In this document: positions 1 to 8,457 of the stretch, one piece after another
Layout: the number at the start of each line of letters is the position of its first letter
Numbering within the stretch: the stretch's first letter is position 1
Source: Hyphomicrobiales bacterium
Lineage (GTDB): Bacteria > Pseudomonadota > Alphaproteobacteria > Rhizobiales > Rhizobiaceae
Assembly (NCBI GenBank): GCA_900471525.1
Contig: UCEZ01000007.1
Coordinates: 62,001 to 126,000, forward strand
DNA: 64,000 nucleotides
Direction of reading: 5' to 3'
Notes under the pieces: generated by a model
The model's input: only the letters and a program-made list of their open reading frames with translations
Database searches by the model: none
Told to the model about the DNA's origin: nothing
Made by a program: the position numbers and the translations under genes

Positions 1-284
1 GCAGCCGGCGCACCGGCGACGGCGTTTTCAAGAATGCTGATCTGGCCATTGATGTCGGATTCCGACTGGGCGCCGAGCTCCGGTACGTTGACGCCGAGGT
101 CCTTACCAGCCGCGCGGGCACCAGCGAGAACGATCTGCCAGTAGAAGGACGTGGTATCCTTGACGATGATCGGGATGGTGACGTCCTGCGCGAACGAGGT
201 CATCGGCATCATGGTTGCGAAGACCGCAGCGCCGGCCAGGCTGGTGAAGGCGCGGCGGGACAGGATATGCTTCATAAGGGTCAT
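1..284 (-). CDS. Periplasmic sugar-binding protein of an ABC transporter (N-terminal part)
   Basis: The first 94 codons of a secreted solute-binding protein; the rest lies beyond the left edge. The start is ATG at 284 with GGAGGAG nine bases upstream; a second in-frame ATG follows at 275. A signal peptide is clear: KHILSRR, then a hydrophobic stretch ending near SFAQ-D. The mature part opens with VTIPIIVKDTTSFYWQIVLAGARAA-like sequence, as in ribose/galactose-type binding proteins (periplasmic binding protein type 1 fold). It lies downstream of the dehydratase, aldo/keto reductase and mutarotase genes on the same strand, which suggests uptake of the sugar those enzymes use. The ligand cannot be read from this fragment. 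Confidence 0.8.
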   Translation of the reverse strand, partial: MTLMKHILSRRAFTSLAGAAVFATMMPMTSFAQDVTIPIIVKDTTSFYWQIVLAGARAAGKDLGVNVPELGAQSESDINGQISILENAVAGAPA

Positions 285-357
285 GGTGTTGTTCTCCTCC
301 AACAACGTCTTGTTGAGTTCTCCTCAGACCGGGCTGCAAGACGCAAACAGTTCGATC

Positions 358-371
358 TTTTATCCATAAAA
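358..371. promoter_or_regulatory. AT-rich palindrome upstream of the binding-protein gene, possible operator
   Basis: TTTTATCCATAAAA is a perfect inverted repeat in the 239-base gap between the mutarotase and binding-protein genes. The block TTTTATC recurs at 3614-3620 upstream of the dehydratase gene. A shared site for the nearby GntR regulator is an inference. Confidence 0.35.
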
Positions 372-523
372 AACATTTTGCCTTGGCAAGCTATCTCAGC
401 AATTTTGAAATTGCAAGCGGTTGGCACCGCTCTTGCGCATTGATTTCCTCCCAACGCCAAGTCTTTGTTTTTCATCACGAAGATGATCCGGTCCACCGCC
501 ACATGAACCGGCAGTCCGTCCCG

Positions 524-970
524 CTAGACGCGGTATAATTCCTGCGGATGCACGACACCCTTCTTCAGGATGATATTTCCGTACAACCGGAATTCCGTCG
601 TCGCGACGATGTAGGCCGCCTTGCGGGAGCGCTCGTAGAAGGCAAAGCGCTCGATCGGCACGACCTTGAAATCACCGGCGAGCTTTTTGACCAGGCTCTG
701 GAACTTGACGCAGATGTCCGGCACCGCCGTCGGATCGCCGACGACCTCCATCCGCCAGGCGGATTCATCGACGAACGTATCGAGCGGCATATGCGCCAGG
801 ATCGCCTCGGTAATGCCCAATGCGTCGACGCCATCGGCACGCACGACCTTCGGGCCTATGGTGCTGGCCGGAAAATTGGCATCGGCGATGACGATCTCGT
901 CGCCATGACCCATCGTGCGGATCGCATGCAGCAGATCCGGCCCGAGCAGCGGATGTATTCCCTTCAGCAT
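524..970 (-). CDS. fucU: RbsD/FucU family sugar mutarotase
   Basis: A 148-residue protein of the RbsD/FucU family, enzymes that interconvert the alpha and beta anomers of a sugar, here probably L-fucose or a related deoxysugar. Seen in the sequence: the N-terminal MLKGIHPLLGPDLL, the GHGDEIVIADANFP block containing the family histidine and aspartates, and the C-terminal YGNIILKKGV segment that helps form the active site. The length fits FucU. ATG at 970 has AAGGGA upstream. The gene starts 30 bases after the aldo/keto reductase ends, on the same strand. FucU rather than RbsD is preferred because of length and context, but the sugar is not proven. Confidence 0.82.
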   Translation of the reverse strand: MLKGIHPLLGPDLLHAIRTMGHGDEIVIADANFPASTIGPKVVRADGVDALGITEAILAHMPLDTFVDESAWRMEVVGDPTAVPDICVKFQSLVKKLAGDFKVVPIERFAFYERSRKAAYIVATTEFRLYGNIILKKGVVHPQELYRV

Positions 971-1000
971 TCCATTTTCCCTTGTCTCTTGAAAAGCCGG

Positions 1001-2020
1001 CTAAACCCGAACGGCTTCCAGCCCCAATTCAGGCGCCACCAGCGTATGCGCTTCGTAGGCGGTAAAATCATCCGGCTGCAAACGCCGTTCCGTGAGTTCC
1101 ATATTGCGTATCAGGCTCGATGGTTTTGCCGTGCCGAGCAGGACTGATGCAACCGCCGAGCTCTGCAATGGAAACTGGATTGCCGGCGCCGCAAGCGGCA
1201 GTCCTTGCGCCCCTGCGATTGTCTCCATCGCACTCGCTTTCTCCAGAACCTCCCGGCTCGCCGGCATGTAGTCGAAATGCGCCCCCTCCACCGGACCCGT
1301 CGCCAGAATACCCGAATTGAAGACGCCGCCAACCACCAGCGATGTCTTCTTTTTTTCGCACAACGGCAGCAATTCGGTGGTGGCCGTGCGATCGAGAAGT
1401 GTATAGCGCCCGGCCAGAAGGATGCAGTCGATATCCGCCTCTTTCATCACATCCAGGCAGACGGGCACTTCGTTGACACCGAGGCCATAGGCAGAAATCG
1501 CACCGCTCGACTTCAGCTCTTCCAGCGCTTTGAGGCCACCGTCGAAAAGCTGGCGGAGATAGACGGCATTGCGTTCCGCGCCGTGCGTGTAAACGCCGAT
1601 GTCATGGACGAAGAGGATATCGATGCGGTTGAGACCAAGCCGGGCATAGCTGAACTCAACCGACCGCATGATGCCATCATAGGAATAGTCGTAGTCCGTA
1701 TCGAACGGCAGCGGATCGACGAAGCCGTAGCTCGGCACCTTGTCGTCGGCTACCGGGCGCTGCAGCCGGCCGACTTTCGTCGACAGCACGTAGCTGCCCC
1801 TGGGTTTTTCCCGCAGGAAATCCCCGACCCTTCGCTCAGCCAAGCCGAAGCCGTACCATGGTGCCGTATCGATGAACCGCAGGCCCGCTTCCCAGGCGGC
1901 GGCAAGCGTTTCCATCGCCGTCTCACGCGGGCAGGCACGATACATCCCGCCGAGCGGCGCCGTGCCAAAACTGTATTCGGTGACGGACAAATCCGTCCTG
2001 CCGATTTTTCTCATCTGCAT
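1001..2020 (-). CDS. Aldo/keto reductase, probable NAD(P)-dependent aldose (L-fucose-type) 1-dehydrogenase
   Basis: A 339-residue aldo/keto reductase. It opens with MQMRKIGRTDLSVTEYSFGTAPLGGMY and carries the catalytic context FIDTAPWYGFGLAERRVG (Asp and Tyr), a Lys in STKVGRL, and a His in DILFVHDIG. This subgroup includes D-threo-aldose 1-dehydrogenase, L-fucose dehydrogenase and pyridoxal 4-dehydrogenase, which oxidise the anomeric carbon or an aldehyde. I chose ATG at 2020 because GGGGAGGAG lies just upstream; an in-frame start at 2077 would overlap the previous gene without a better site. Between the dehydratase and mutarotase genes, a sugar-to-lactone oxidation is the natural reading. 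No lactonase gene is visible nearby. Confidence 0.8.
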   Translation of the reverse strand: MQMRKIGRTDLSVTEYSFGTAPLGGMYRACPRETAMETLAAAWEAGLRFIDTAPWYGFGLAERRVGDFLREKPRGSYVLSTKVGRLQRPVADDKVPSYGFVDPLPFDTDYDYSYDGIMRSVEFSYARLGLNRIDILFVHDIGVYTHGAERNAVYLRQLFDGGLKALEELKSSGAISAYGLGVNEVPVCLDVMKEADIDCILLAGRYTLLDRTATTELLPLCEKKKTSLVVGGVFNSGILATGPVEGAHFDYMPASREVLEKASAMETIAGAQGLPLAAPAIQFPLQSSAVASVLLGTAKPSSLIRNMELTERRLQPDDFTAYEAHTLVAPELGLEAVRV

Positions 2021-2052
2021 CGAATGTCTCCTCCCCTCCAACGGCGCTTCCG

Positions 2053-3558
2053 TCAGAGCGTCGCGCCCAGGTGCCAAGGCACGAATTCATTGTCGCCGTA
2101 ACCGAACAGCTCGCTCTTGGTCTTCTTGCCCGACGCCGTGTCGATGATCAGGTCGAAGATCTCGCGGCCCATGCCAGCGATCGTCGCATCGCCGCTCGCA
2201 ATCACGCCGCAGTCGATGTCCATGTCCTCTTCCATGGCGCGATAGAGCGCCGTATTGCTTGTCAGCTTGATGGAAGGGCATGGGCGGGAACCAAAACAAC
2301 TGCCCCGGCCAGTGGTAAAGGTGATCACATTGGCACCGCCAGCGACCTGGCCGGTCGCCGACACCGGATCGTAGCCGGGTGTATCCATGAAAACGAGCCC
2401 GTGCTCCGTCACGCGCTCGGCATAATGATACACCGCCGTCAGCGGCGAGCGGCCGCCCTTGGCGACGGCCCCGAGGGATTTTTCAAGGATCGTGGTCAAA
2501 CCGCCGCGTTTGTTGCCCGGCGAAGGATTGTTGTCGAGCGAGGCGCCATGGATGGCGACATACTCTTCCCACCAGGAAATCAGCCCATCGAGCTTCTGCG
2601 CCACACCATCATTGATCGCGCGGCTGCGCAGCAAATGCTCGGCGCCGTAGATTTCGGAGGTTTCCGAAAGAATGGCGGTTCCGCCGGCACCGGCGAGGAT
2701 ATCGACGGCCGCTCCGAGCGCCGGATTGGCGGTTATGCCCGAAAGCCCGTCCGAGCCACCGCATTGCAGGCCGACGACGATTTCGCTGATCGGGATCGGA
2801 ATGCGCTTGGCGGTACCGATTTCCTGGGCGATCTCCTCAAGCACACCCAAGGCACGAGTAACGGCGCGGCGCGAGCCGCCGGCGTCCTGGATGTTGAAAT
2901 GGCGCTTGCCGGCACCGGCGCCAGCCTGTCCATAAAGCGTCAACTGGTTGACCTCGCAGCCGAGACCGACCATCAGCACGCCACCGAAATTCACGTGACG
3001 GGTATAGCCGGCAAGCGTCCGGTGAAGGTTCTTCATGCCGTCGCCGGTCGAACTCATGCCGCAGCCCTGATCGTGAACGATCGGCACGAAGCCGTCGATG
3101 CCGTCATAGCGCGGCAGGATGGTCTTGTTGGCCTCCTCGGCTATCGCCCGGCAGACGGTGGTGGAACAGTTGACACTCGCGATAATGCCGATGAAATTGC
3201 GGGTCGCGGCGCGGCCATCGGCGCGGCGATAGCCCATGAAGGTGCGCGCCTTGTCGGCAGCACTTGCCGCCTCCGGCGGTAGCGGAGCGCCGATCGACAG
3301 ACGGTCCTGGTCGAAGGCCAGGTTGTGCGAATGCACGTGATCGCCCGGCGCTATCTCGACCGTCGCACGGCCGATGGCCTGACCGTATTTGACGACGGAT
3401 TCGCCGACATGAATGGGATGAATGGCCACCTTATGACCCGGATCGATCCTTGCCGCTGCGCGTACACCGTCCGGCAATTCCCCGCCCGGCTCGATGGCTA
3501 GTGACGCGACGGCGACGTTGTCTTCCGGCGACAAAACGATGAAGGAAGGTGCGGTCAC
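2053..3558 (-). CDS. UxaA family sugar-acid dehydratase (altronate/fuconate dehydratase-like)
   Basis: A 501-residue dehydratase of the altronate dehydratase (UxaA) family, which removes water from a sugar acid to give a 2-keto-3-deoxy acid. An N-terminal SAF-like domain covers about residues 1-75. The main domain follows, with GYRRADGRAATRNFIGI, VHDQGCG, GLQCGGSDGLSG and the Cys-containing TGRGSCFGSRPCPSIK block, all typical of the family's metal site. I chose GTG at 3558, which has AAGGGAG nine bases upstream; an ATG at 3606 adds 16 residues but lacks a binding site. It is first in a four-gene operon. The neighbouring FucU and aldose dehydrogenase suggest a deoxysugar acid such as L-fuconate, but altronate or another acid is possible. 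Confidence 0.85.
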   Translation of the reverse strand: MTAPSFIVLSPEDNVAVASLAIEPGGELPDGVRAAARIDPGHKVAIHPIHVGESVVKYGQAIGRATVEIAPGDHVHSHNLAFDQDRLSIGAPLPPEAASAADKARTFMGYRRADGRAATRNFIGIIASVNCSTTVCRAIAEEANKTILPRYDGIDGFVPIVHDQGCGMSSTGDGMKNLHRTLAGYTRHVNFGGVLMVGLGCEVNQLTLYGQAGAGAGKRHFNIQDAGGSRRAVTRALGVLEEIAQEIGTAKRIPIPISEIVVGLQCGGSDGLSGITANPALGAAVDILAGAGGTAILSETSEIYGAEHLLRSRAINDGVAQKLDGLISWWEEYVAIHGASLDNNPSPGNKRGGLTTILEKSLGAVAKGGRSPLTAVYHYAERVTEHGLVFMDTPGYDPVSATGQVAGGANVITFTTGRGSCFGSRPCPSIKLTSNTALYRAMEEDMDIDCGVIASGDATIAGMGREIFDLIIDTASGKKTKSELFGYGDNEFVPWHLGATL

Positions 3559-3610
3559 CCTTGGTATCTCCCTTGACGATTTTTCAGGATGAGCGCTCTC
3601 ATCCATTTTT

Positions 3611-3630
3611 GTCTTTTATCTACAATAGAC
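3611..3630. promoter_or_regulatory. Probable promoter/operator of the dehydratase operon
   Basis: Just upstream of the dehydratase start is a perfect 4+3+4 palindrome TCTACAATAGA (3619-3629) next to TTTTATC (3614-3620), a block also found at 358-364. On the minus strand TTGACG lies about 17 bases from GATAAA, a plausible sigma-70 promoter overlapping the palindrome. Control by the divergent GntR gene is inferred. Confidence 0.4.
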
Positions 3631-3831
3631 AGTTTGCCGTCAATGGGTATTATGCGCTCGCGGTCCGCGCAGTAAAATGGCAACGGCCGTATCAAAACAA
3701 AATCAGGGAACGAAACAACCATGAAACTTCAGAACGCAGGCGAAGACAGGATCAGGCGGACCCGATAGAGAACTGCGAAAACAGCGGCCCTTCATCGGTC
3801 TTTCAGAAACTCTTATCCGGTCGGCAAAATC

Positions 3832-4710
3832 ATGGCGAAACAGAACACCGTCTTCAAGGACGCCTTCAACCGCTGCCTCAAGCTGCTTGCGGAAACCTCC
3901 GCCTTGCCGTCGGAACCGGAACTCGGAACGACGCTCGGCGTCAGCCGTACCACCATCCGCGCCATCCTGACGCGCATGGAAGAATTGCAACTGATTGCCT
4001 GGGACAAGCGAGCCAAGGTGGTTCTGCGCCAGCCGAAGGCAGAGGACTATTACCCGGCGGAAGAAACGGATTCGCTGTCCGACATCATCGAACGCAGTTT
4101 CATGCGCCGGATTCTGGCTGGCGGCGCCGAACCCGGCATGCAGATCAACGAGCTTGAACTCGCCCGCGACATCGGCACCGGCACGACCAGCGTACGCGAA
4201 TTCCTCATTCGTTTCAGTCGGTTCGGACTGATCGAAAAACGGCCAAACAGCCACTGGATTCTGAAAGGCTTTACCCGCGAATTTGCGCTGGAACTGACGG
4301 AAGTGCGTGAGATGTTCGAACTGCGCTCCGCGGCCAGTTTTGCGGCTTTAGCCCCCGATCATCCGGCCTGGAACGATCTCGACCGGATCGAGGCCCTGCA
4401 CCACGAAATTCTGGCCGATATCGACAATCGCTACAAGGAATTCTCCGAGCTCGACGAACGCTTCCATCTTCTGGTGCACACGTCGTCAAGCAACCGCTTC
4501 ATCGTCGACTTCTACGACATCATCACCATCGTCTTCCACTATCACTACCAGTGGAACAAGACGAACGCGCGCGAACGCAACGCCCGGGCTCTTGAAGAGC
4601 ATCTCGATTACATCGCAGCCCTTCGTTCCCGCGATCCCGTCAAGGTAGAGACCGCCTGCCGGAAACATCTGAAGTCGGCGCGCGAGACTCTGCTCCAATC
4701 CATTCAATAG
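3832..4710 (+). CDS. GntR family regulator with two winged helices and an FCD domain
   Basis: A 292-residue transcription regulator. The N-terminal winged helix (about residues 20-60, SEPELGTTLGVSRTTIRAIL) is GntR-like. A second helix-turn-helix follows at about 85-145 (NELELARDIGTGTTSVREFL, then FSRFGLIEKR), and an all-helical FCD ligand-binding domain fills 150-285 (ELTEVREMFELRSAA, LDERFHLLVHTSSSN). Ordinary FCD regulators have one winged helix and about 230 residues, so the doubling is unusual. It is divergent from the dehydratase operon and 17 bases upstream of a UxaB-like dehydrogenase gene on the same strand, so it probably controls both in response to a sugar acid. The effector is unknown. 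Confidence 0.82.
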   Translation: MAKQNTVFKDAFNRCLKLLAETSALPSEPELGTTLGVSRTTIRAILTRMEELQLIAWDKRAKVVLRQPKAEDYYPAEETDSLSDIIERSFMRRILAGGAEPGMQINELELARDIGTGTTSVREFLIRFSRFGLIEKRPNSHWILKGFTREFALELTEVREMFELRSAASFAALAPDHPAWNDLDRIEALHHEILADIDNRYKEFSELDERFHLLVHTSSSNRFIVDFYDIITIVFHYHYQWNKTNARERNARALEEHLDYIAALRSRDPVKVETACRKHLKSARETLLQSIQ

Positions 4711-4727
4711 CCGGGTTCAACGATATC

Positions 4728-5819
4728 ATGATCACACCTATCGTCCAATTTGGAACCAGTCGCTTTCTACAGGCGCACGCCGATCTTTTCGTCAGCGAAG
4801 CGCTGCAAAAAGGTGAGGCCATCGGAAAGGTCACTATAGTCCAGACCACCGGATCGGCGGAACGCGCCGGAAGGCTGGCAGCGCTGGCCGCACCGCGTGG
4901 ATTTCCGGTGATCATCCGCGGGCTTGTCGATGGTATTTCGATCGACCGGACACAACAGGTAACCAGTGTTGCGCGCGCGCTATCGACGGCAGGTGATTGG
5001 AACGAGGTGAATCGGATCGTCACCGAGGAAGCGCAGATACTGATCTCAAATACCGGAGACACTGGTTACGCCGTCGGCGATGGCGATCTCCAGGCGAAAA
5101 TTCCAGCCTCGTTTCCCAGCAAGCTGCTGATCCTGCTTCACGAACGCTATCTCTTTGGCGGCAAGCCATTGACCGTTCTCCCCTGTGAACTAATCGCCCG
5201 CAACGGTGATACGCTGAAAAAGGTCGTGAGCGATCTTCAATCCGAACGCATTGCCGATGCAGGTTTCGGGGAATGGCTTTCAACGCAGGTCGTCTGGGCA
5301 AACACATTGGTCGACCGCATCGTCTCCGAGCCGCTGGAACCCGCCGGCGCGGTGGCGGAGCCCTATGCCCTGTGGGCGATCGAAGCTCAGCCGGGGTTGC
5401 GGGCTCCTTGCATCCATCCGTCCATTCTGCTGGTCGACGACCTTACACCTTACGAGAAGCTGAAACTGCACATCCTCAATCTCGGACATACCGTACTTGC
5501 GGATATCTGGCTGAAAGCCGGGCGAGCGCAGGACGAAACCGTGAAAGCGATCCTGCTCGACACGCACATTCACGCAAGACTGATGGAAATCTATGAAACC
5601 GAAGTGATTCCCGGCTTTGCTGCCAAGGGGCTCGGGGCGGAAGCGGCTACCTATCTCGCGCTGACGCTGGATCGCTTTCGTAATCCATTTCTGGAGCACC
5701 GGATTCGCGACATTGCCAATCATCACGCCGAAAAAATCGTCCGGCGCATTGTCGATTTCCGTGCATGGAGCCCGGCCGTGCCCATGCCCAAGCTTATGGA
5801 GATCGCGGAAAACCGCTAA
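4728..5819 (+). CDS. Mannitol dehydrogenase family oxidoreductase, tagaturonate reductase-like
   Basis: A 363-residue NAD-dependent dehydrogenase of the long-chain mannitol dehydrogenase family (mannonate oxidoreductase UxuB, tagaturonate reductase UxaB). The N terminus IVQFGTSRFLQAHADLFVSEA matches the UxaB nucleotide-binding start. KLKLHILNLGHT carries the Lys, Asn and His of the active site. It is shorter than E. coli UxaB (about 480 residues) and has a trimmed C-terminal domain. It follows the GntR gene by 17 bases and is probably co-transcribed. Its stop at 5819 abuts the stop of the convergent aldolase gene at 5820. Substrate inferred only to the level of keto-uronate or keto-acid. Confidence 0.75.
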   Translation: MITPIVQFGTSRFLQAHADLFVSEALQKGEAIGKVTIVQTTGSAERAGRLAALAAPRGFPVIIRGLVDGISIDRTQQVTSVARALSTAGDWNEVNRIVTEEAQILISNTGDTGYAVGDGDLQAKIPASFPSKLLILLHERYLFGGKPLTVLPCELIARNGDTLKKVVSDLQSERIADAGFGEWLSTQVVWANTLVDRIVSEPLEPAGAVAEPYALWAIEAQPGLRAPCIHPSILLVDDLTPYEKLKLHILNLGHTVLADIWLKAGRAQDETVKAILLDTHIHARLMEIYETEVIPGFAAKGLGAEAATYLALTLDRFRNPFLEHRIRDIANHHAEKIVRRIVDFRAWSPAVPMPKLMEIAENR

Positions 5820-6623
5820 TCAGTAGCCGGCAACAGGCTTTGCTTCACTATTGCCGCCGGTGATGAAATCCTCTCGCAACCGGGTCGTGGCACCGACGAG
5901 CAGGGTCACATCCGTGCCGATCGCCATGAAAGTCGCGCCCATCTCGCGATACAGGCGGGCCTGCCCGAGATCGAGGGTCATGATGCCGCGTGCCTTGCCG
6001 GCTTTCTTGATCCGCTCGAACGCATCGGCAATGGCCGCCGTTACCTGTGGATGCCCGGGTTGACCGAGATGGCCCATATCGGCAGCGAGATCGGATGGGC
6101 CGATGAACAGGCCATCGATGCCCTCAAGCGCTGCAATTTCGTCGAGCGCGGCGAGGCCGGCTCGGCTTTCGATCTGCACAATCAGACAGATTTCGTCATT
6201 CGCCGTTTCGAGATAATCGCCGATCCGGCTGAAATGCGACGCTCGGCCAAGAGCTGCACCCACCCCGCGAATACCATGCGGCGGATAGCGGACAGCCCGA
6301 ACCAGCGCTTGCGCCTGCTCGACGCTTTCGACCATCGGGATCAGCAGCGTCTGGCCGCCGGTGTCGAGAACCTGCTTGATCATCCACGTCTCGCCGACCG
6401 GCAGCCGGACCATCGGATGGCTGCCGGAGCGGGCTACCGCCTGGATCTGCGCCGACAGCAATGGAATATCGTTCGGCCCGTGTTCACCGTCGATCAGCAG
6501 CCAGTCGTAACCGCTGCCCGAAACCACTTCCGCAGCATAAGGGCTTGCCAGCGCTACCCAGAGCCCGAGCTGGAAACGATCCTCGCGTATCGCGGCCTTG
6601 AACATGTTTTTCGGGGCGGGCAT
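5820..6623 (-). CDS. HpcH/HpaI family 2-keto-3-deoxy acid aldolase
   Basis: A 267-residue class II pyruvate aldolase of the HpcH/HpaI family, which splits 2-keto-3-deoxy acids into pyruvate and an aldehyde using a divalent metal. Recognisable blocks are YDWLLIDGEHGPND (general base His), the Glu of IVQIESRAGLAALDEIAAL, and the metal-binding IDGLFIGPSDLAADMGH. ATG at 6623 is preceded by AGGAG at 8 bases; an in-frame ATG at 6662 has no such site. It could cleave the 2-keto-3-deoxy acid made by the dehydratase at 2.0-3.6 kb, giving pyruvate and lactaldehyde if the sugar is L-fucose. That link is contextual. Siblings act on homoprotocatechuate intermediates or deoxyglucarate. Confidence 0.82.
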   Translation of the reverse strand: MPAPKNMFKAAIREDRFQLGLWVALASPYAAEVVSGSGYDWLLIDGEHGPNDIPLLSAQIQAVARSGSHPMVRLPVGETWMIKQVLDTGGQTLLIPMVESVEQAQALVRAVRYPPHGIRGVGAALGRASHFSRIGDYLETANDEICLIVQIESRAGLAALDEIAALEGIDGLFIGPSDLAADMGHLGQPGHPQVTAAIADAFERIKKAGKARGIMTLDLGQARLYREMGATFMAIGTDVTLLVGATTRLREDFITGGNSEAKPVAGY

Positions 6624-6668
6624 GGGATTTACTCCTGATGGATCACCAATTTGTAGCGGCAAACAAAA

Positions 6669-6696
6669 AAACCGGCCAGAGCGATCCGGCCGGTTT
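6669..6696 (-). terminator. Rho-independent terminator of the aldehyde dehydrogenase gene
   Basis: A 9-bp perfect stem (AAACCGGCC with GGCCGGTTT) and 10-base loop. Read on the minus strand it is followed by a run of T residues, 23 bases after the aldehyde dehydrogenase stop codon. Confidence 0.85.
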
Positions 6697-6718
6697 CCTT
6701 CAAAACCTGACTGGCAGA

Positions 6719-8179
6719 TCAGGCAATGCCGCCGAGGCAGACATATTTGATTTCAGTGAATTCCTCGATGCCGTATTTCGAGCCCTCGCGGCCGAGACCG
6801 GAGAGTTTGACGCCGCCGAACGGCGCTTCCGCCGTCGAGATCAGGCCGGTATTGACACCGACCATGCCATATTCCAGCGCCTCCGCGACGCGGAAGACAC
6901 GCGACAGGTCCTTGGCATAGAAATAGGACGCGAGGCCGAACTCCGTGTCGTTGGCCTGCTCGATGACATCCGCTTCGGACTTGAAGCGGAACAGCGGCGC
7001 CAAGGGGCCGAAGGTTTCTTCCTTGGCAACCGCCATGTCCTTGGTGACGTCGGCCAGTATCGTTGCTTCGAAGAAGGTGCCGCCCAGCGCATGCTTCTTG
7101 CCGCCCTGCAGGACGCGGGCACCCTTGCCGACGGCATCGGCAATGTGCTCCTCAACCTTGGCAAGTGCTGCCTTGTCGATCAGCGGGCCGAGGATGACGC
7201 CTTCGTCGAAACCGTTGCCGGTCTTCAGCTTGCCAACGGCGGTTGCCAGCTTCTCGGCAAAGGCGTCGTAGACGCCGTCCTGCACATAAATACGGTTGGC
7301 GCAGACGCAGGTCTGGCCGTTGTTGCGGTACTTGGCGATCAGGGCGCCCTCGACGGCGGCGTCGAGATCGGCATCGTCGAAGACGATGAACGGCGCATTG
7401 CCACCCAGCTCAAGACCGAGTTTCTTGATCGTCGGCGCACTCTGCTTGTAAAGCTCGGTGCCGATCTCGGTCGAACCGGTGAAGGTGAGCTTGCGCACCA
7501 CCGGGTTGGAGGTCATCTCGCCACCGATCGCCGCCGCCGAACCAGTGATGACGCTGAACAGACCTTTGGGAAGGCCGGCGCGTTCGGCGAGAACCGCAAT
7601 CGCGATAGCCGAGAACGGCGTCTGGGACGCAGGCTTCAGCACCATGGCGCAGCCAGCGGCGAAGGCCGGGCCGGCCTTGCGTGTAATCATCGCATTCGGG
7701 AAATTCCACGGCGTGATCGCGGCGACGACGCCGATCGGCTGCTTCATCACCATGATGCGCTTGTCTGGCTGGTGACCGGGGATCATGTCGCCATAGATAC
7801 GGCGGCCTTCTTCGGCAAACCATTCTATGAAGCTTGCGCCGTAGACGATCTCGCCGGTGGCTTCGGCGAGTGGCTTTCCTTGTTCCAGTGTCAGGATGCG
7901 GCCAAGATCATCCTTGTTCTCGATCATCAGGTCGTACCATTTGCGCAAGGTTGCGCAGCGGTCCTTGGCAGTGCGCGCGGCCCAACCCTTCTGTGCGATC
8001 CGTGCTGCTTCGATCGCAGCCTTGGTTTCGGCCGCTCCCAGCTTCGGCACTCGACCGATAATTTCGCTGGTCGCCGGGTTGTTCACTTCGATGGCATTCT
8101 TAGGGTCGGCCTCGATCCAGTTTTCGCCGACAAGAGCGGCGTGGCGGAACAGCGAAGGGTCTTTCAAGGTCACAGTCAT
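6719..8179 (-). CDS. gabD: NAD(P)-dependent succinate-semialdehyde dehydrogenase family protein
   Basis: A 486-residue aldehyde dehydrogenase, closest in pattern to GabD. Visible motifs include WNFPNAMITRKAGPAFAAGC (cofactor site), FTGSTEIG, the general-base Glu in LELGGNAPFIVFDDADLD and the catalytic Cys in NNGQTCVCANRIYV. I chose ATG at 8179 because AAAGGA lies about nine bases upstream; an ATG at 8188 overlaps that site. GabD converts succinate semialdehyde to succinate, but the family is broad. Beside an HpaI-type aldolase it could equally oxidise the aldehyde that enzyme releases. It is a single transcript ending at a clear terminator. Confidence 0.83.
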   Translation of the reverse strand: MTVTLKDPSLFRHAALVGENWIEADPKNAIEVNNPATSEIIGRVPKLGAAETKAAIEAARIAQKGWAARTAKDRCATLRKWYDLMIENKDDLGRILTLEQGKPLAEATGEIVYGASFIEWFAEEGRRIYGDMIPGHQPDKRIMVMKQPIGVVAAITPWNFPNAMITRKAGPAFAAGCAMVLKPASQTPFSAIAIAVLAERAGLPKGLFSVITGSAAAIGGEMTSNPVVRKLTFTGSTEIGTELYKQSAPTIKKLGLELGGNAPFIVFDDADLDAAVEGALIAKYRNNGQTCVCANRIYVQDGVYDAFAEKLATAVGKLKTGNGFDEGVILGPLIDKAALAKVEEHIADAVGKGARVLQGGKKHALGGTFFEATILADVTKDMAVAKEETFGPLAPLFRFKSEADVIEQANDTEFGLASYFYAKDLSRVFRVAEALEYGMVGVNTGLISTAEAPFGGVKLSGLGREGSKYGIEEFTEIKYVCLGGIA

Positions 8180-8387
8180 CAGCGGCATTCCTTTGCTTCG
8201 GAAAAAATCTACAGAACTTATACAACTTTTTTCTGCCGTTCGACAATGACCCTAAGCGGCGTTTTCGCATCGTCTTCCGTCACATCGAATTGCGCCCTTG
8301 TCGGCACCAGCTTGGGCCTTTGTCTTCATATTGGAAACGATCAATCTCCAAATCGGTGTCTATTGGGGGTGTGTCCAATCGTTATAT

Positions 8388-8402
8388 ACGGACTGCGTCC
8401 GT
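8388..8402. promoter_or_regulatory. Palindrome upstream of the nitroreductase gene, possible operator
   Basis: ACGGACTGCGTCCGT is a perfect 6+3+6 inverted repeat in the 278-base gap between the two divergent genes, 55 bases before the nitroreductase ATG and next to the AT-rich TTATATA. No regulator gene lies beside it, so the cognate protein is unknown. Confidence 0.4.
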
Positions 8403-8457
8403 GTTTATCGAACTACCGACCTCCCAAGCTTTCGACCTCCCAAGACAGGAATATGCC

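Noticed and set aside
2989-3000. ATTCACGTGACG resembling the parS core
   Set aside because: Only the core TTCACGTGA matches; outer positions differ and it lies inside the dehydratase gene.
3721-3768. A 15-codon ORF (MKLQNAGEDRIRRTR) before the GntR gene, with AGGGA upstream
   Set aside because: Too short and without amino-acid bias or hairpins; it could be a chance leader.
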